12,338 bases of DNA from Candidatus Poribacteria bacterium. GTDB lineage: Bacteria > Poribacteria > WGA-4E > WGA-3G. Positions 1 through 5,580 of this stretch are shown here, piece after piece; the stretch's first letter is position 1, and every line of letters begins with the position of its first letter. A program made the translations under genes and the position numbers. The stretch is taken from assembly GCA_028818995.1 (NCBI GenBank), contig JAPPMR010000048.1, positions 1 through 12,338 of the forward strand, in the 5' to 3' direction. Under the pieces are notes generated by a model. That model did not search any database and was not told the DNA's origin. It saw nothing but the letters and a program-made list of their open reading frames with translations.

Positions 1-115
1 ACACAATTACCCTCAATCCGTGCATCTACGACATCGCCCTCCTTGAGTCCTAAACTATCTCGGATCTGTTAGGAATAGTTATCTGTCCACGTTCGCGAAT
101 CTTGGCAACTGCCAT
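1..115 (-). pseudogene. AbrB/MazE-type DNA-binding protein, partial and frameshifted
   Basis: Reading the minus strand from ATG at 115-113, the first 15 codons give MAVAKIRERGQITIP, the swapped-hairpin AbrB/MazE/SpoVT N-terminus. The open frame then runs out at a TAG at 52-50. In the next frame, from about position 68 to the window edge, the expected continuation IRDSLGLKEGDVVDARIEG appears. Adding one T to the TT at 69-70 (plus strand) restores a continuous IPKQIRDSL reading, so one base is missing. A strong Shine-Dalgarno GGAGGA (126-121) precedes the ATG. Such proteins usually bind DNA as dimers and often act as the antitoxin of a MazF or VapC toxin; no toxin is visible because the gene leaves the window. 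The lesion could be a real mutation or an assembly error. The family call is firm; the pseudogene status is less so. Confidence 0.72.
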
Positions 116-170
116 ATTTTTCCTCCTTGTGTTAAGTAACCCTAACAAAACCCTATTGTCAATAGCACAA

Positions 171-199
171 ATTGTATCATGCTTGCGTGAAAATAGCAA
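171..199 (-). promoter_or_regulatory. Probable promoter of the AbrB/MazE-type gene
   Basis: On the minus strand a -35 box TTGCTA (199-194) is followed by a 17-nt spacer and a -10 box TACAAT (176-171). The -10 box is preceded by TGA, an extended -10 signature. Transcription would start near 164 and give a leader of about 48 nt before the ATG at 115. A second minus-strand TTGACA at 162-157 lacks a good -10 partner. Confidence 0.45.
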
Positions 200-208
200 T
201 CAAAACGT

Positions 209-237
209 TTGACACAAAATATCAAACATGTTAAAAT
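209..237 (+). promoter_or_regulatory. Upstream sigma70-type promoter of the rpsF operon (P1)
   Basis: A perfect -35 hexamer TTGACA (209-214), a 17-nt spacer and a -10 hexamer TAAAAT (232-237, five of six consensus bases) point towards rpsF. The predicted start is near 244. It sits back to back with the minus-strand promoter at 171-199, so the two regions could interfere or share a regulator. Confidence 0.6.
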
Positions 238-299
238 ATAGTTCACAAATAATTGATAATTCTCCATCCGCAATAATTAAGCGCAAACATGATTTAAAG

Positions 300-328
300 T
301 TGATATACCGATAAGAATGTGTTATAAT
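300..328 (+). promoter_or_regulatory. Proximal extended -10 promoter of the rpsF operon (P2)
   Basis: TTGATA (300-305), a 17-nt spacer and a perfect TATAAT (323-328) preceded by TGT (320-322) form an extended -10 sigma70 promoter. Transcription would start around 335 and give a leader of roughly 105 nt before the preferred rpsF start. This is the best promoter match in the window, as expected for a ribosomal protein operon. Confidence 0.72.
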
Positions 329-354
329 TATGTCACTTGAAATAATTTAGCAAA

Positions 355-375
355 ATTCTATCCGACAGATAGAAT
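355..375 (+). promoter_or_regulatory. Leader hairpin 1, rpsF 5' UTR
   Basis: ATTCTATC (355-362) pairs perfectly with GATAGAAT (368-375) around a five-base loop CGACA. A CCG triplet (362-364) falls at the stem-loop junction. Known rpsF leaders in several bacteria carry an S6:S18-binding RNA element built around a CCG triplet, so this hairpin may belong to an autoregulatory leader. The hairpin is seen; the regulatory role is inferred, and the match to the published motif was not tested. Confidence 0.4.
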
Positions 376-392
376 AACATACTTAATCTCTG

Positions 393-414
393 CTCCCTGA
401 TTTACGCAGTGGAG
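393..414 (+). promoter_or_regulatory. Leader hairpin 2, rpsF 5' UTR
   Basis: CTCC-CTG (393-399) pairs with CAG-T-GGAG (407-414), a seven-pair stem with a single bulged T410 and a seven-base loop. CCG (415-417) follows directly. The stem would sequester a GGAG sequence (411-414), and the true ribosome binding site lies 15 nt further on. It is the second half of a two-hairpin leader and a candidate for ribosomal protein feedback control. Confidence 0.38.
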
Positions 415-440
415 CCGTGAGTCCAAAGAGAGGATATACA

Positions 441-878
441 TTGAAAGCGTACGAACTTATGCTTATCATTACCCCTGACCACGAGGAGAATGAAGCGGAA
501 GCACTCACCGAAAACGTCAAGGGTATTATTGAAAATGGTGGAAATATCATCCACACAGATGTTTGGGGAAAAAGACGACTCGCCTATCCTATACGGAAGC
601 GCAGCGAAGGTTATTATGTAGTTTATGTTTTTGAAAGCGAACCCAGTTTTGTTGCGCAGTTGAACCAATCACTCCGTGTTATTGAAGCAATTTTACGACA
701 CATGATTGTGCTCTATGAAGACGATGTCGAAAAACTGAAATTAGCACAAACAGAGGCGGTAGCACCCGAAACATCGGATGCTGACACTGCCGAAGATACA
801 ACTGAATCTGTGGAAGATTCAGCAGAATCACATGCAGAAACTGAAGAAACAGCAGAAGATGCTGAAGAATCTGTTTAA
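441..878 (+). CDS. rpsF: 30S ribosomal protein S6
   Basis: S6 binds 16S rRNA together with S18 in the platform of the small ribosomal subunit. The N-terminus MKAYELMLIITPDHEE is the family signature, and GKRRLAYPIRKRSEGYYVVYVFE covers the conserved core in two stretches, WGKRRLAYPI and EGYYVVYVFE. I choose the TTG at 441 (145 aa) because AGAGGA (429-434) sits six bases upstream and the protein then begins exactly at the family start. An in-frame GTG at 417 would add eight unconserved residues and has its GGAG only two bases away. The last 40 or so residues form a strongly acidic Glu/Asp/Ala/Thr tail, longer than in the compact 95-100 aa S6 proteins. First gene of the rpsF-ssb-rpsR-rplI-dnaB operon. 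Confidence 0.96.
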   Translation: MKAYELMLIITPDHEENEAEALTENVKGIIENGGNIIHTDVWGKRRLAYPIRKRSEGYYVVYVFESEPSFVAQLNQSLRVIEAILRHMIVLYEDDVEKLKLAQTEAVAPETSDADTAEDTTESVEDSAESHAETEETAEDAEESV

Positions 879-898
879 ATAACATCCCAAATTGCGTA

Positions 899-915
899 CA
901 AGATATTCTATCTTG
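899..915 (+). other. Intercistronic hairpin, rpsF-ssb
   Basis: CAAGATA (899-905) and TATCTTG (909-915) are perfect inverted repeats around TTC. There is no following T-run, so it is not an intrinsic terminator; mRNA processing or stability is a possible role. It shares the octamer ATTCTATC (905-912) with the leader hairpin at 355-362. Confidence 0.35.
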
Positions 916-946
916 GAACACGCACTGAAAAGAAAGGAGCATAGTC

Positions 947-1420
947 ATGGCAAGTTATAATAAGGTTATTCTGATGGGAAATCTCACTCGTGATCCTGAA
1001 GTGAAGTACCTGCCAAGTGGAACTGCCGTTGCGAATTTTGGAATCGCTGTGAGTGAACGCTACACTGATCGACAAACAGGCGAACAAAAAGAAAATGTGT
1101 GTTTTGTTGATATAGAGGCATGGGATAGACAAGCCGAACTTGTAAACGAGTATATGAGTAAAGGTAGTCCTATTTTCATTGAAGGATCCCTCAAATTTGA
1201 ATCTTGGGAAACCGAAGATGGAACAAAGCGTAACAAACTAAAAGTCCGACTTTTCAGGTTCCAATTTATCGGTGGTAGACGGGATGAAGATGGCGAAGGT
1301 GGCGGCTATGCGGATGCTACACCACCAACCCCGTCAACGCAAGGACAACCTGATCAGATGCCCGCACCATCAGCAGGTGAAAGTGACACATCATCTACTG
1401 AGGATGACATCCCGTTCTAA
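947..1420 (+). CDS. ssb: Single-stranded DNA-binding protein SSB
   Basis: SSB coats single-stranded DNA at replication forks and repair sites and recruits partner proteins. The 157 aa product has an OB-fold over residues 1-110, with the conserved NKVILMGNLTRDPEV start, an SERYTDRQTGEQKEN loop and an FVDIEAWDRQAE strand. A disordered Gly/Pro/Gln/Ser-rich linker spans 111-150, and the acidic tip DDIPF is the standard docking peptide for RecQ, PriA, Exo I and others. AAGGAG (934-939) lies seven bases before the ATG. Its place between rpsF and rpsR is the usual one in many phyla. Length and tip are typical, so it should be functional. Confidence 0.97.
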   Translation: MASYNKVILMGNLTRDPEVKYLPSGTAVANFGIAVSERYTDRQTGEQKENVCFVDIEAWDRQAELVNEYMSKGSPIFIEGSLKFESWETEDGTKRNKLKVRLFRFQFIGGRRDEDGEGGGYADATPPTPSTQGQPDQMPAPSAGESDTSSTEDDIPF

Positions 1421-1436
1421 AGTTCGTTAACAGTCC

Positions 1437-1463
1437 AAATTTAGACTATACACAGCTAAATTT
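1437..1463 (+). other. Inverted repeat just downstream of ssb
   Basis: AAATTTAG (1437-1444) and CTAAATTT (1456-1463) are perfect inverted repeats separated by 11 bases, starting 17 nt after the ssb stop. The stem is AT-only apart from one pair, and no T-run follows, so it is a poor terminator. It may mark the left flank of the inserted-looking DNA in this gap. Confidence 0.3.
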
Positions 1464-1570
1464 TACATTTATACCACACGACAAAATTTCATTATAGATT
1501 ATGGCGTGATACGGTATCATTGCCTTTTTGCATCTGTCAGTACCAGTAATATATGGTGAATCATAAAAAA

Positions 1571-1631
1571 TTAGACACTTCATCCCGCTGTAGGCGAGGT
1601 TTCCTAACCTCGCTGGTGCAGAAGTGTCCAA
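1571..1631. repeat. Palindromic MITE-like element in the ssb-rpsR gap
   Basis: The outer arms TTAGACACTTC (1571-1581) and GAAGTGTCCAA (1621-1631) are inverted with one mismatch. Inside them, GCGAGGTT (1594-1601) and AACCTCGC (1606-1613) form a perfect 8-bp stem around the loop TCCT. The inner arm is preceded by CTGTAGG. A related GTAGG-plus-hairpin unit occurs at 7226-7323. TTATAG (1492-1497) and CTATAA (1647-1652) may mark wider boundaries. The GC-rich core contrasts with the AT-rich surroundings and the gap is unusually long for this operon, so a non-autonomous dispersed repeat is likely. No transposase is encoded. Confidence 0.55.
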
Positions 1632-1700
1632 TTAATTCAAAATCTACTATAAGATCAAGTGCTGGCACAACAATGTTCAGGTTAAGAGGAGTAAATTAAT

Positions 1701-1901
1701 ATGGCATATCGTCGAAGATCCCGTTTTAGTAAACTGGAAACTGTAGACTATAAAGATGTAGATACGTTAAGAAAGTTTATAAACGAGCGGGGAAAGATTG
1801 TGAGCCGCCGAGTCTCTGGACTTTCGGCAAAACAGCAGCGTATGGTAACCCGTGCGGTTAAACGGGCGCGCAATATGGCTTTATTGCCTTTTACGCGGTA
1901 A
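1701..1901 (+). CDS. rpsR: 30S ribosomal protein S18
   Basis: S18 pairs with S6 on the 16S rRNA platform. The 66 aa basic product contains the diagnostic stretches [19 protein letters not shown] and [21 protein letters not shown], matching the whole family domain with only a short basic N-terminal extension ([10 protein letters not shown]). AGAGGAG (1685-1691) lies nine bases before the ATG. No zinc-binding cysteines are present, so this is the zinc-independent form. The 280-nt gap to ssb is long, but no good promoter was found in it, so the gene probably depends on read-through from the rpsF promoters. Confidence 0.97.
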   Translation: MAYRRRSRFSKLETVDYKDVDTLRKFINERGKIVSRRVSGLSAKQQRMVTRAVKRARNMALLPFTR

Positions 1902-1942
1902 ACATGGAGATATAATTAAACTGTAGCATGGAATCTGATGTA

Positions 1943-1980
1943 GAATGCGCGCATGGCATTCCCGGTTTCTGTACTGGGAA
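1943..1980 (+). other. Double hairpin in the rpsR-rplI gap
   Basis: GAATGC (1943-1948) pairs with GCATTC (1956-1961) around seven bases. Overlapping it, TTCCCGGT (1959-1966) pairs with ACTGGGAA (1973-1980), eight pairs including one G-T, around TTCTGT. The shared TTC means the two stems are partly exclusive. No T-run follows. This could be an mRNA structure that separates rpsR from rplI expression. Confidence 0.38.
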
Positions 1981-2026
1981 GACTCATGAATTATCTCACT
2001 GATTTCAGGCTGCAAGGATGAAAGAT

Positions 2027-2476
2027 ATGGAAGTCATACTTAAAAGAAGGATTGATGGACTCGGCGCACCGGGAGATGTTCTGAAAGTCGCAGACGGTTA
2101 TGCTCGAAACTATCTGTTTCCGAAGCAGTTAGCAGTGCACGCAACGGAGCGAAATCGGCGACATCTTGAACATCAGATACGTGTAATTGAACAGCAAGAA
2201 TCGAAAGATAAAGAATACGCGCAGCAAATTGCGGCGCAAATTGCGGACGTCACATGTCATCTTACCAGACGGGCAGGCGAAAACGACCGTCTATTCGGTT
2301 CTGTAACCACCGCAGATATTGTAGAATCATTGCGAGCATCAGCAAACGTTGAATTAGACCGGCGCGTCATAGAACTCGCTGAACCGATACGCGAACTCGG
2401 GGCATTTACTGTCTCTGTAAAACTGCACGCAGATGTAACAGCAGAAATACGTGTGGTTGTTGAAAGAGACGAATAG
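2027..2476 (+). CDS. rplI: 50S ribosomal protein L9
   Basis: L9 binds 23S rRNA near the L1 stalk base and helps maintain the reading frame. From the ATG at 2027 the product is 149 aa, the same length as E. coli L9. It starts MEVILKRRIDGLGAPGDVLK, then GYARNYLFPKQLAV, the N-terminal RNA-binding domain (1-50). A Glu/Gln-rich connecting helix (50-80) leads to the C-terminal domain with GENDRLFGSVTTADI. I prefer 2027 over the in-frame ATG at 2018 because AAGGA (2014-2018) is eight bases upstream of 2027 but overlaps 2018, and the family begins at MEVIL. Fourth gene of the rpsF operon. Confidence 0.95.
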   Translation: MEVILKRRIDGLGAPGDVLKVADGYARNYLFPKQLAVHATERNRRHLEHQIRVIEQQESKDKEYAQQIAAQIADVTCHLTRRAGENDRLFGSVTTADIVESLRASANVELDRRVIELAEPIRELGAFTVSVKLHADVTAEIRVVVERDE

Positions 2477-2497
2477 GAATACTTTCCAATAAAGGAT

Positions 2498-2520
2498 AGA
2501 GGCAATATACGATTGTCTCT
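2498..2520 (+). other. Hairpin in the rplI-dnaB gap
   Basis: AGAGGCAAT (2498-2506) and ATTGTCTCT (2512-2520) form a nine-pair stem with one G-T pair around ATACG. It ends four bases before the dnaB ribosome binding site and is not followed by a T-run. It could tune dnaB translation or act as an mRNA processing or stability site. Confidence 0.38.
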
Positions 2521-2537
2521 ACATGGGAGGAATACCG

Positions 2538-3869
2538 ATGCAAACAGTTGACTCCCTCATGGATAAAGAGGCAGAACGCGCGGTACTCGGTGCTATGATG
2601 ACCGAAAAGTCCGTTATTCCACGGGTAGAGACGTTACTCGGGCCTACCTCAGATGCGTTCTTTACGACTGACCATCAACTTATTTATATAGCGATTCTTT
2701 CTGTTTACAATCGTGATAACAACGTGGACCCGATTCTTGTTGCGAATGAGTTGAATCGGACAGAGCAGTTGAACCGCGTTGGTGGATCAGACTATCTTTA
2801 TGAACTGCAAGCCCCAATTGTTGAAACTGAAAGCACGGAGTTCTATGCCGAAATCCTATTGGAGAAGGCAACACGCCGCCGTTTAATTCAAACAGCCACT
2901 CAAATTCGTGAACTGGCACAAGATGAAAGCATAGAAATAGCTGAAGTCCTTGATCAATCGCAGGAGTCTGTTTTTGAAATCGGGCAAACCGGTAGCAAAC
3001 GCGGGTTTGAACATATTCGCTCATTGCTCAAACAGGGCATTGAGATAATTGAAAAACTCTATCACAAGAAAGATCGATTTTTAGGTATTCCTACAGGATT
3101 CATAGATTTTGACAACCTGACCTCCGGTTTGCAACCTGGAAATTTCCTTATCATTGCAGCACGACCAGGGATGGGAAAAACTACCCTGGTACCGAATATG
3201 GCACAAAACATTGCGATTGAGCAGAAACGTCCTGTTGCAATCTTTAATTTTGAGCAGCCTGCACAAGATATCGCCCTGCGTATGCTCTCTGCTGAGGCGA
3301 AAATTGACTATCAACATTTACGCTTAGGCAAATTCAGTGAAGAATACTGGGCACCTTTGGGACAAAGCATCGGCCGTCTCAGCGAAGCACCTATGCTGAT
3401 CAATGATAACCGAGGCATGACTGTGCAAGGACTTCGTGCAGAAGCGAGACGTTTGAAAGGTGAACACGAAGACCTCGCTTTAATTATCGTTGATTATCTG
3501 CAGCTACTGCGAGGTACAGGACGCTACCATGCACGTGAGCAAGAAATCTCTGATATATCACGGGCTTTAAAAATTCTTGCATGGGAATTGAACATTCCCG
3601 TCCTCGCTTGCGCGCAGCTGAGTAGAGAAGTTGAACGCCGTCCCGGCAAACTGCCACAACTTTCTGATTTGCGGGAATCCGGTGCTATAGAGCAAGATGC
3701 TGATTTAGTCGCTTTTATACACCGAGATGATTACTATGACGATCAAGATGATTATACGGACGATAGGGTTGAGGCGACTTTGTTAATTAAAAAGCAGCGC
3801 AACGGACCGACTGGAAATATCGTTCTGCATTATTGCAAGACGCAGATGCGTTTCGAAAATCCGAGTTGA
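2538..3869 (+). CDS. dnaB: Replicative DNA helicase DnaB
   Basis: DnaB is the hexameric 5'-3' helicase that unwinds DNA ahead of the replisome. GGGAGGA (2525-2531) lies six bases before ATG 2538, giving 443 aa; an upstream in-frame ATG at 2523 overlaps that site and is rejected. Residues 8-125 are the N-terminal helical domain (DKEAERAVLGAMM). The linker helix is near 150-180. The RecA-like domain shows Walker A ARPGMGKT (208-215), a catalytic Glu in FNFEQP (236-241), Walker B LIIVDYLQLL (316-325) and the C-terminal KKQRNGPTG (418-426). No intein is present. Two usually conserved spots differ: the common FSLEM is FNFEQ, and the helix after Walker A reads TTLVPNMAQN with an unusual proline. 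Essential residues are kept, so it should be active. Confidence 0.96.
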   Translation: MQTVDSLMDKEAERAVLGAMMTEKSVIPRVETLLGPTSDAFFTTDHQLIYIAILSVYNRDNNVDPILVANELNRTEQLNRVGGSDYLYELQAPIVETESTEFYAEILLEKATRRRLIQTATQIRELAQDESIEIAEVLDQSQESVFEIGQTGSKRGFEHIRSLLKQGIEIIEKLYHKKDRFLGIPTGFIDFDNLTSGLQPGNFLIIAARPGMGKTTLVPNMAQNIAIEQKRPVAIFNFEQPAQDIALRMLSAEAKIDYQHLRLGKFSEEYWAPLGQSIGRLSEAPMLINDNRGMTVQGLRAEARRLKGEHEDLALIIVDYLQLLRGTGRYHAREQEISDISRALKILAWELNIPVLACAQLSREVERRPGKLPQLSDLRESGAIEQDADLVAFIHRDDYYDDQDDYTDDRVEATLLIKKQRNGPTGNIVLHYCKTQMRFENPS

Positions 3870-3898
3870 CAAGAGAACTCTGTATCTGGAATATTTCT

Positions 3899-4723
3899 AT
3901 GCGCAATCCTCCTTCTGAGTCAGCATCTTCGAATGGGTTGGCGTTCTTAATAAAAAATCGGCTACACAGCACCCTTTCAGAAATAGGAGAGGCATGTCGT
4001 CTACTCGCCGAAACCATTTTCCAAATTTTCAGACCGCCGTGGCAATTTGACCTATTAATGAAGCAACTGCTATTTATTGGCTTCAACTCGTTATCAGTTG
4101 TTTTAGTCTCTGGGTTTTTCACTGGAATGGTATTGGGTGTTCAAGGCTACGTGCAATTGAAGCCGTACGCGGTTGAAGGTTCGGTTGCTCAATTCGTCAG
4201 TGTTTCTGTCGTCAAAGAACTGGGTCCCATGATTACAGCCTTTGTGCTTTCCGGACGCATAGGTGCGTCTATTACAGCCGAGCTTTCAACAATGAAGGTT
4301 ACCGAGCAAATTGACGCGCTGGAGGTGATGGGAACAAACCCGGTTAAATATTTGGTTGTTCCCCGTTTTCTCGCCTGTTCAATTATGCTCCCCACCCTCA
4401 CAATTTTTTCTACGTTTGCTGGTATCTTCGGCGGCTATGTTGCGGTAGTCTCTTTGTTTGGTTTCAACGGATATTTCTATGTGTTAGAAGTTCAAAAGAA
4501 TCTGTATGTTGGAAGTGTACTAATTAGTTTAATCAAAGCAACTTCTTTTGGAATGGCTATAGCTGCAGTCGGATGCTATAAGGGGTTTAGCATTTCTACA
4601 GCAGGTGGTGCAGAAGGTGTTGGAACTGCAACAACTGGTTCAGCCGTTATCTCTTTGATAACTATCCTTGTATTAGACTTTGTTCTAAACCATATCCTGT
4701 TTAATATCTTGGGATTGATTTAA
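3899..4723 (+). CDS. mlaE: MlaE-type ABC transporter permease
   Basis: MlaE is the membrane-spanning permease of MCE-linked lipid transporters, moving phospholipids between the inner membrane and the MCE channel. From ATG 3899 the product is 274 aa. It shows the MlaE signatures in order: SGFFTGMVLGVQGY (71-84), VKELGPM (105-111), a long conserved run at 119-148 containing GRIGASITAEL and TEQIDALEVMG, GCYKGF (225-230) and GGAEGVGTATTGSAV (236-250). About five hydrophobic segments follow an amphipathic N-terminal helix. The frame stays open upstream, with TTG codons at 3833 and 3866 inside or touching the end of dnaB, and none of the candidate starts has a strong Shine-Dalgarno. I prefer 3899 from family length, but the start is uncertain. 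It is followed by mlaF and mlaD. Confidence 0.92.
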   Translation: MRNPPSESASSNGLAFLIKNRLHSTLSEIGEACRLLAETIFQIFRPPWQFDLLMKQLLFIGFNSLSVVLVSGFFTGMVLGVQGYVQLKPYAVEGSVAQFVSVSVVKELGPMITAFVLSGRIGASITAELSTMKVTEQIDALEVMGTNPVKYLVVPRFLACSIMLPTLTIFSTFAGIFGGYVAVVSLFGFNGYFYVLEVQKNLYVGSVLISLIKATSFGMAIAAVGCYKGFSISTAGGAEGVGTATTGSAVISLITILVLDFVLNHILFNILGLI

Positions 4724-4791
4724 CGACAAATACTGATCTCCGAATCGCGGCCTTGTAAACTACAAATTACGATAAACACTTTACCATTCTT

Positions 4792-5580
4792 ATGATTTCA
4801 ATCAAAAACGTCAGAAAAGCGTTCGATACGAAAAAAGTAATAAACGGATTAGACCTTGAAATTCCACGCGGGGAAACCCTTGTAATTATGGGACGAAGCG
4901 GTTGCGGGAAAAGCGTTCTACTCAAAATTATTGCTGGACTTCTCTCCGTAGATACAGGTGAGGTTTGGATTAACGGGACAGAAATCACCAAACTCAAAAA
5001 GAAACCACTGAACCAGATTCGCCGAAAAATCGGGATGCTTTTTCAGTCTGCAGCGTTATTTGATTCAATGACCGTAGCAGAGAATATCGCTTTTATGCTT
5101 GACCAACATACAGATTTAAGCCAGCAAGAGATGCGTAAGATTGTAGATGAGAAACTTAAATTAGTCGATTTACACGGTGTTCAGGAGTTAAGACCAGCAC
5201 AACTGAGCGGCGGCATGCGAAAACGGGTAGGACTCGCACGGGCGCTTGCTTTCAACCCAGAAATCATCTTATACGATGAACCCACAACTGGGCTTGACCC
5301 AGTTACCTGCACCGAAATTAATGAACTGATTCGCGACCTAAATCAGCAATTGGAAGTCACTTCTGTCGTCGTTACACATGATATGCACAGTGCATTCAGT
5401 GTCGGAACACTTATGGTAATGCTCCACGAAGGAAAACAACTCGCTTATGGAACACCAGAAGCTATGATTAACGAAGATAACCCGGTTTTACAGCAGTTTA
5501 TCCTTTTTGGTGCACCAGACCAGATTCTTAACATTGACAACCCAACTTTGAAGAAGTTTACAGGAAGGAAACCTCAATGA
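4792..5580 (+). CDS. mlaF: MlaF-type ABC transporter ATP-binding protein
   Basis: This is the cytoplasmic ATPase that drives the MlaE permease. The 262 aa product has a full ABC fold: Walker A GRSGCGKS (34-41), Q-loop at Gln85 in GMLFQSAALFDSMTV, signature LSGGM (138-142), Walker B IILYDEP (158-164), D-loop LD at 168-169 and switch His196 in VTHDMHS. The SGGMRKRVGLARAL form and GMLFQSAALFDS are typical of the Mla/Ttg2 subgroup. It ends TGA inside an ATGA overlap with mlaD, so the two are translationally coupled. The Shine-Dalgarno before ATG 4792 is weak, and the 68-nt gap after mlaE holds no clear promoter or terminator. No mlaB (STAS) gene accompanies it. Confidence 0.95.
   Translation: MISIKNVRKAFDTKKVINGLDLEIPRGETLVIMGRSGCGKSVLLKIIAGLLSVDTGEVWINGTEITKLKKKPLNQIRRKIGMLFQSAALFDSMTVAENIAFMLDQHTDLSQQEMRKIVDEKLKLVDLHGVQELRPAQLSGGMRKRVGLARALAFNPEIILYDEPTTGLDPVTCTEINELIRDLNQQLEVTSVVVTHDMHSAFSVGTLMVMLHEGKQLAYGTPEAMINEDNPVLQQFILFGAPDQILNIDNPTLKKFTGRKPQ

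Noticed and set aside
1446..1631. A 61-codon minus-strand open frame in the ssb-rpsR gap
   Set aside because: It lies across the palindromic element, has no recognisable domain, and would oppose the operon. It is best explained as a frame through a repeat.
2257..2505. Minus-strand open frames opposite rplI, dnaB, mlaE, mlaF, radA and ispD
   Set aside because: All are antisense to genes with complete family domains and show no protein family features.
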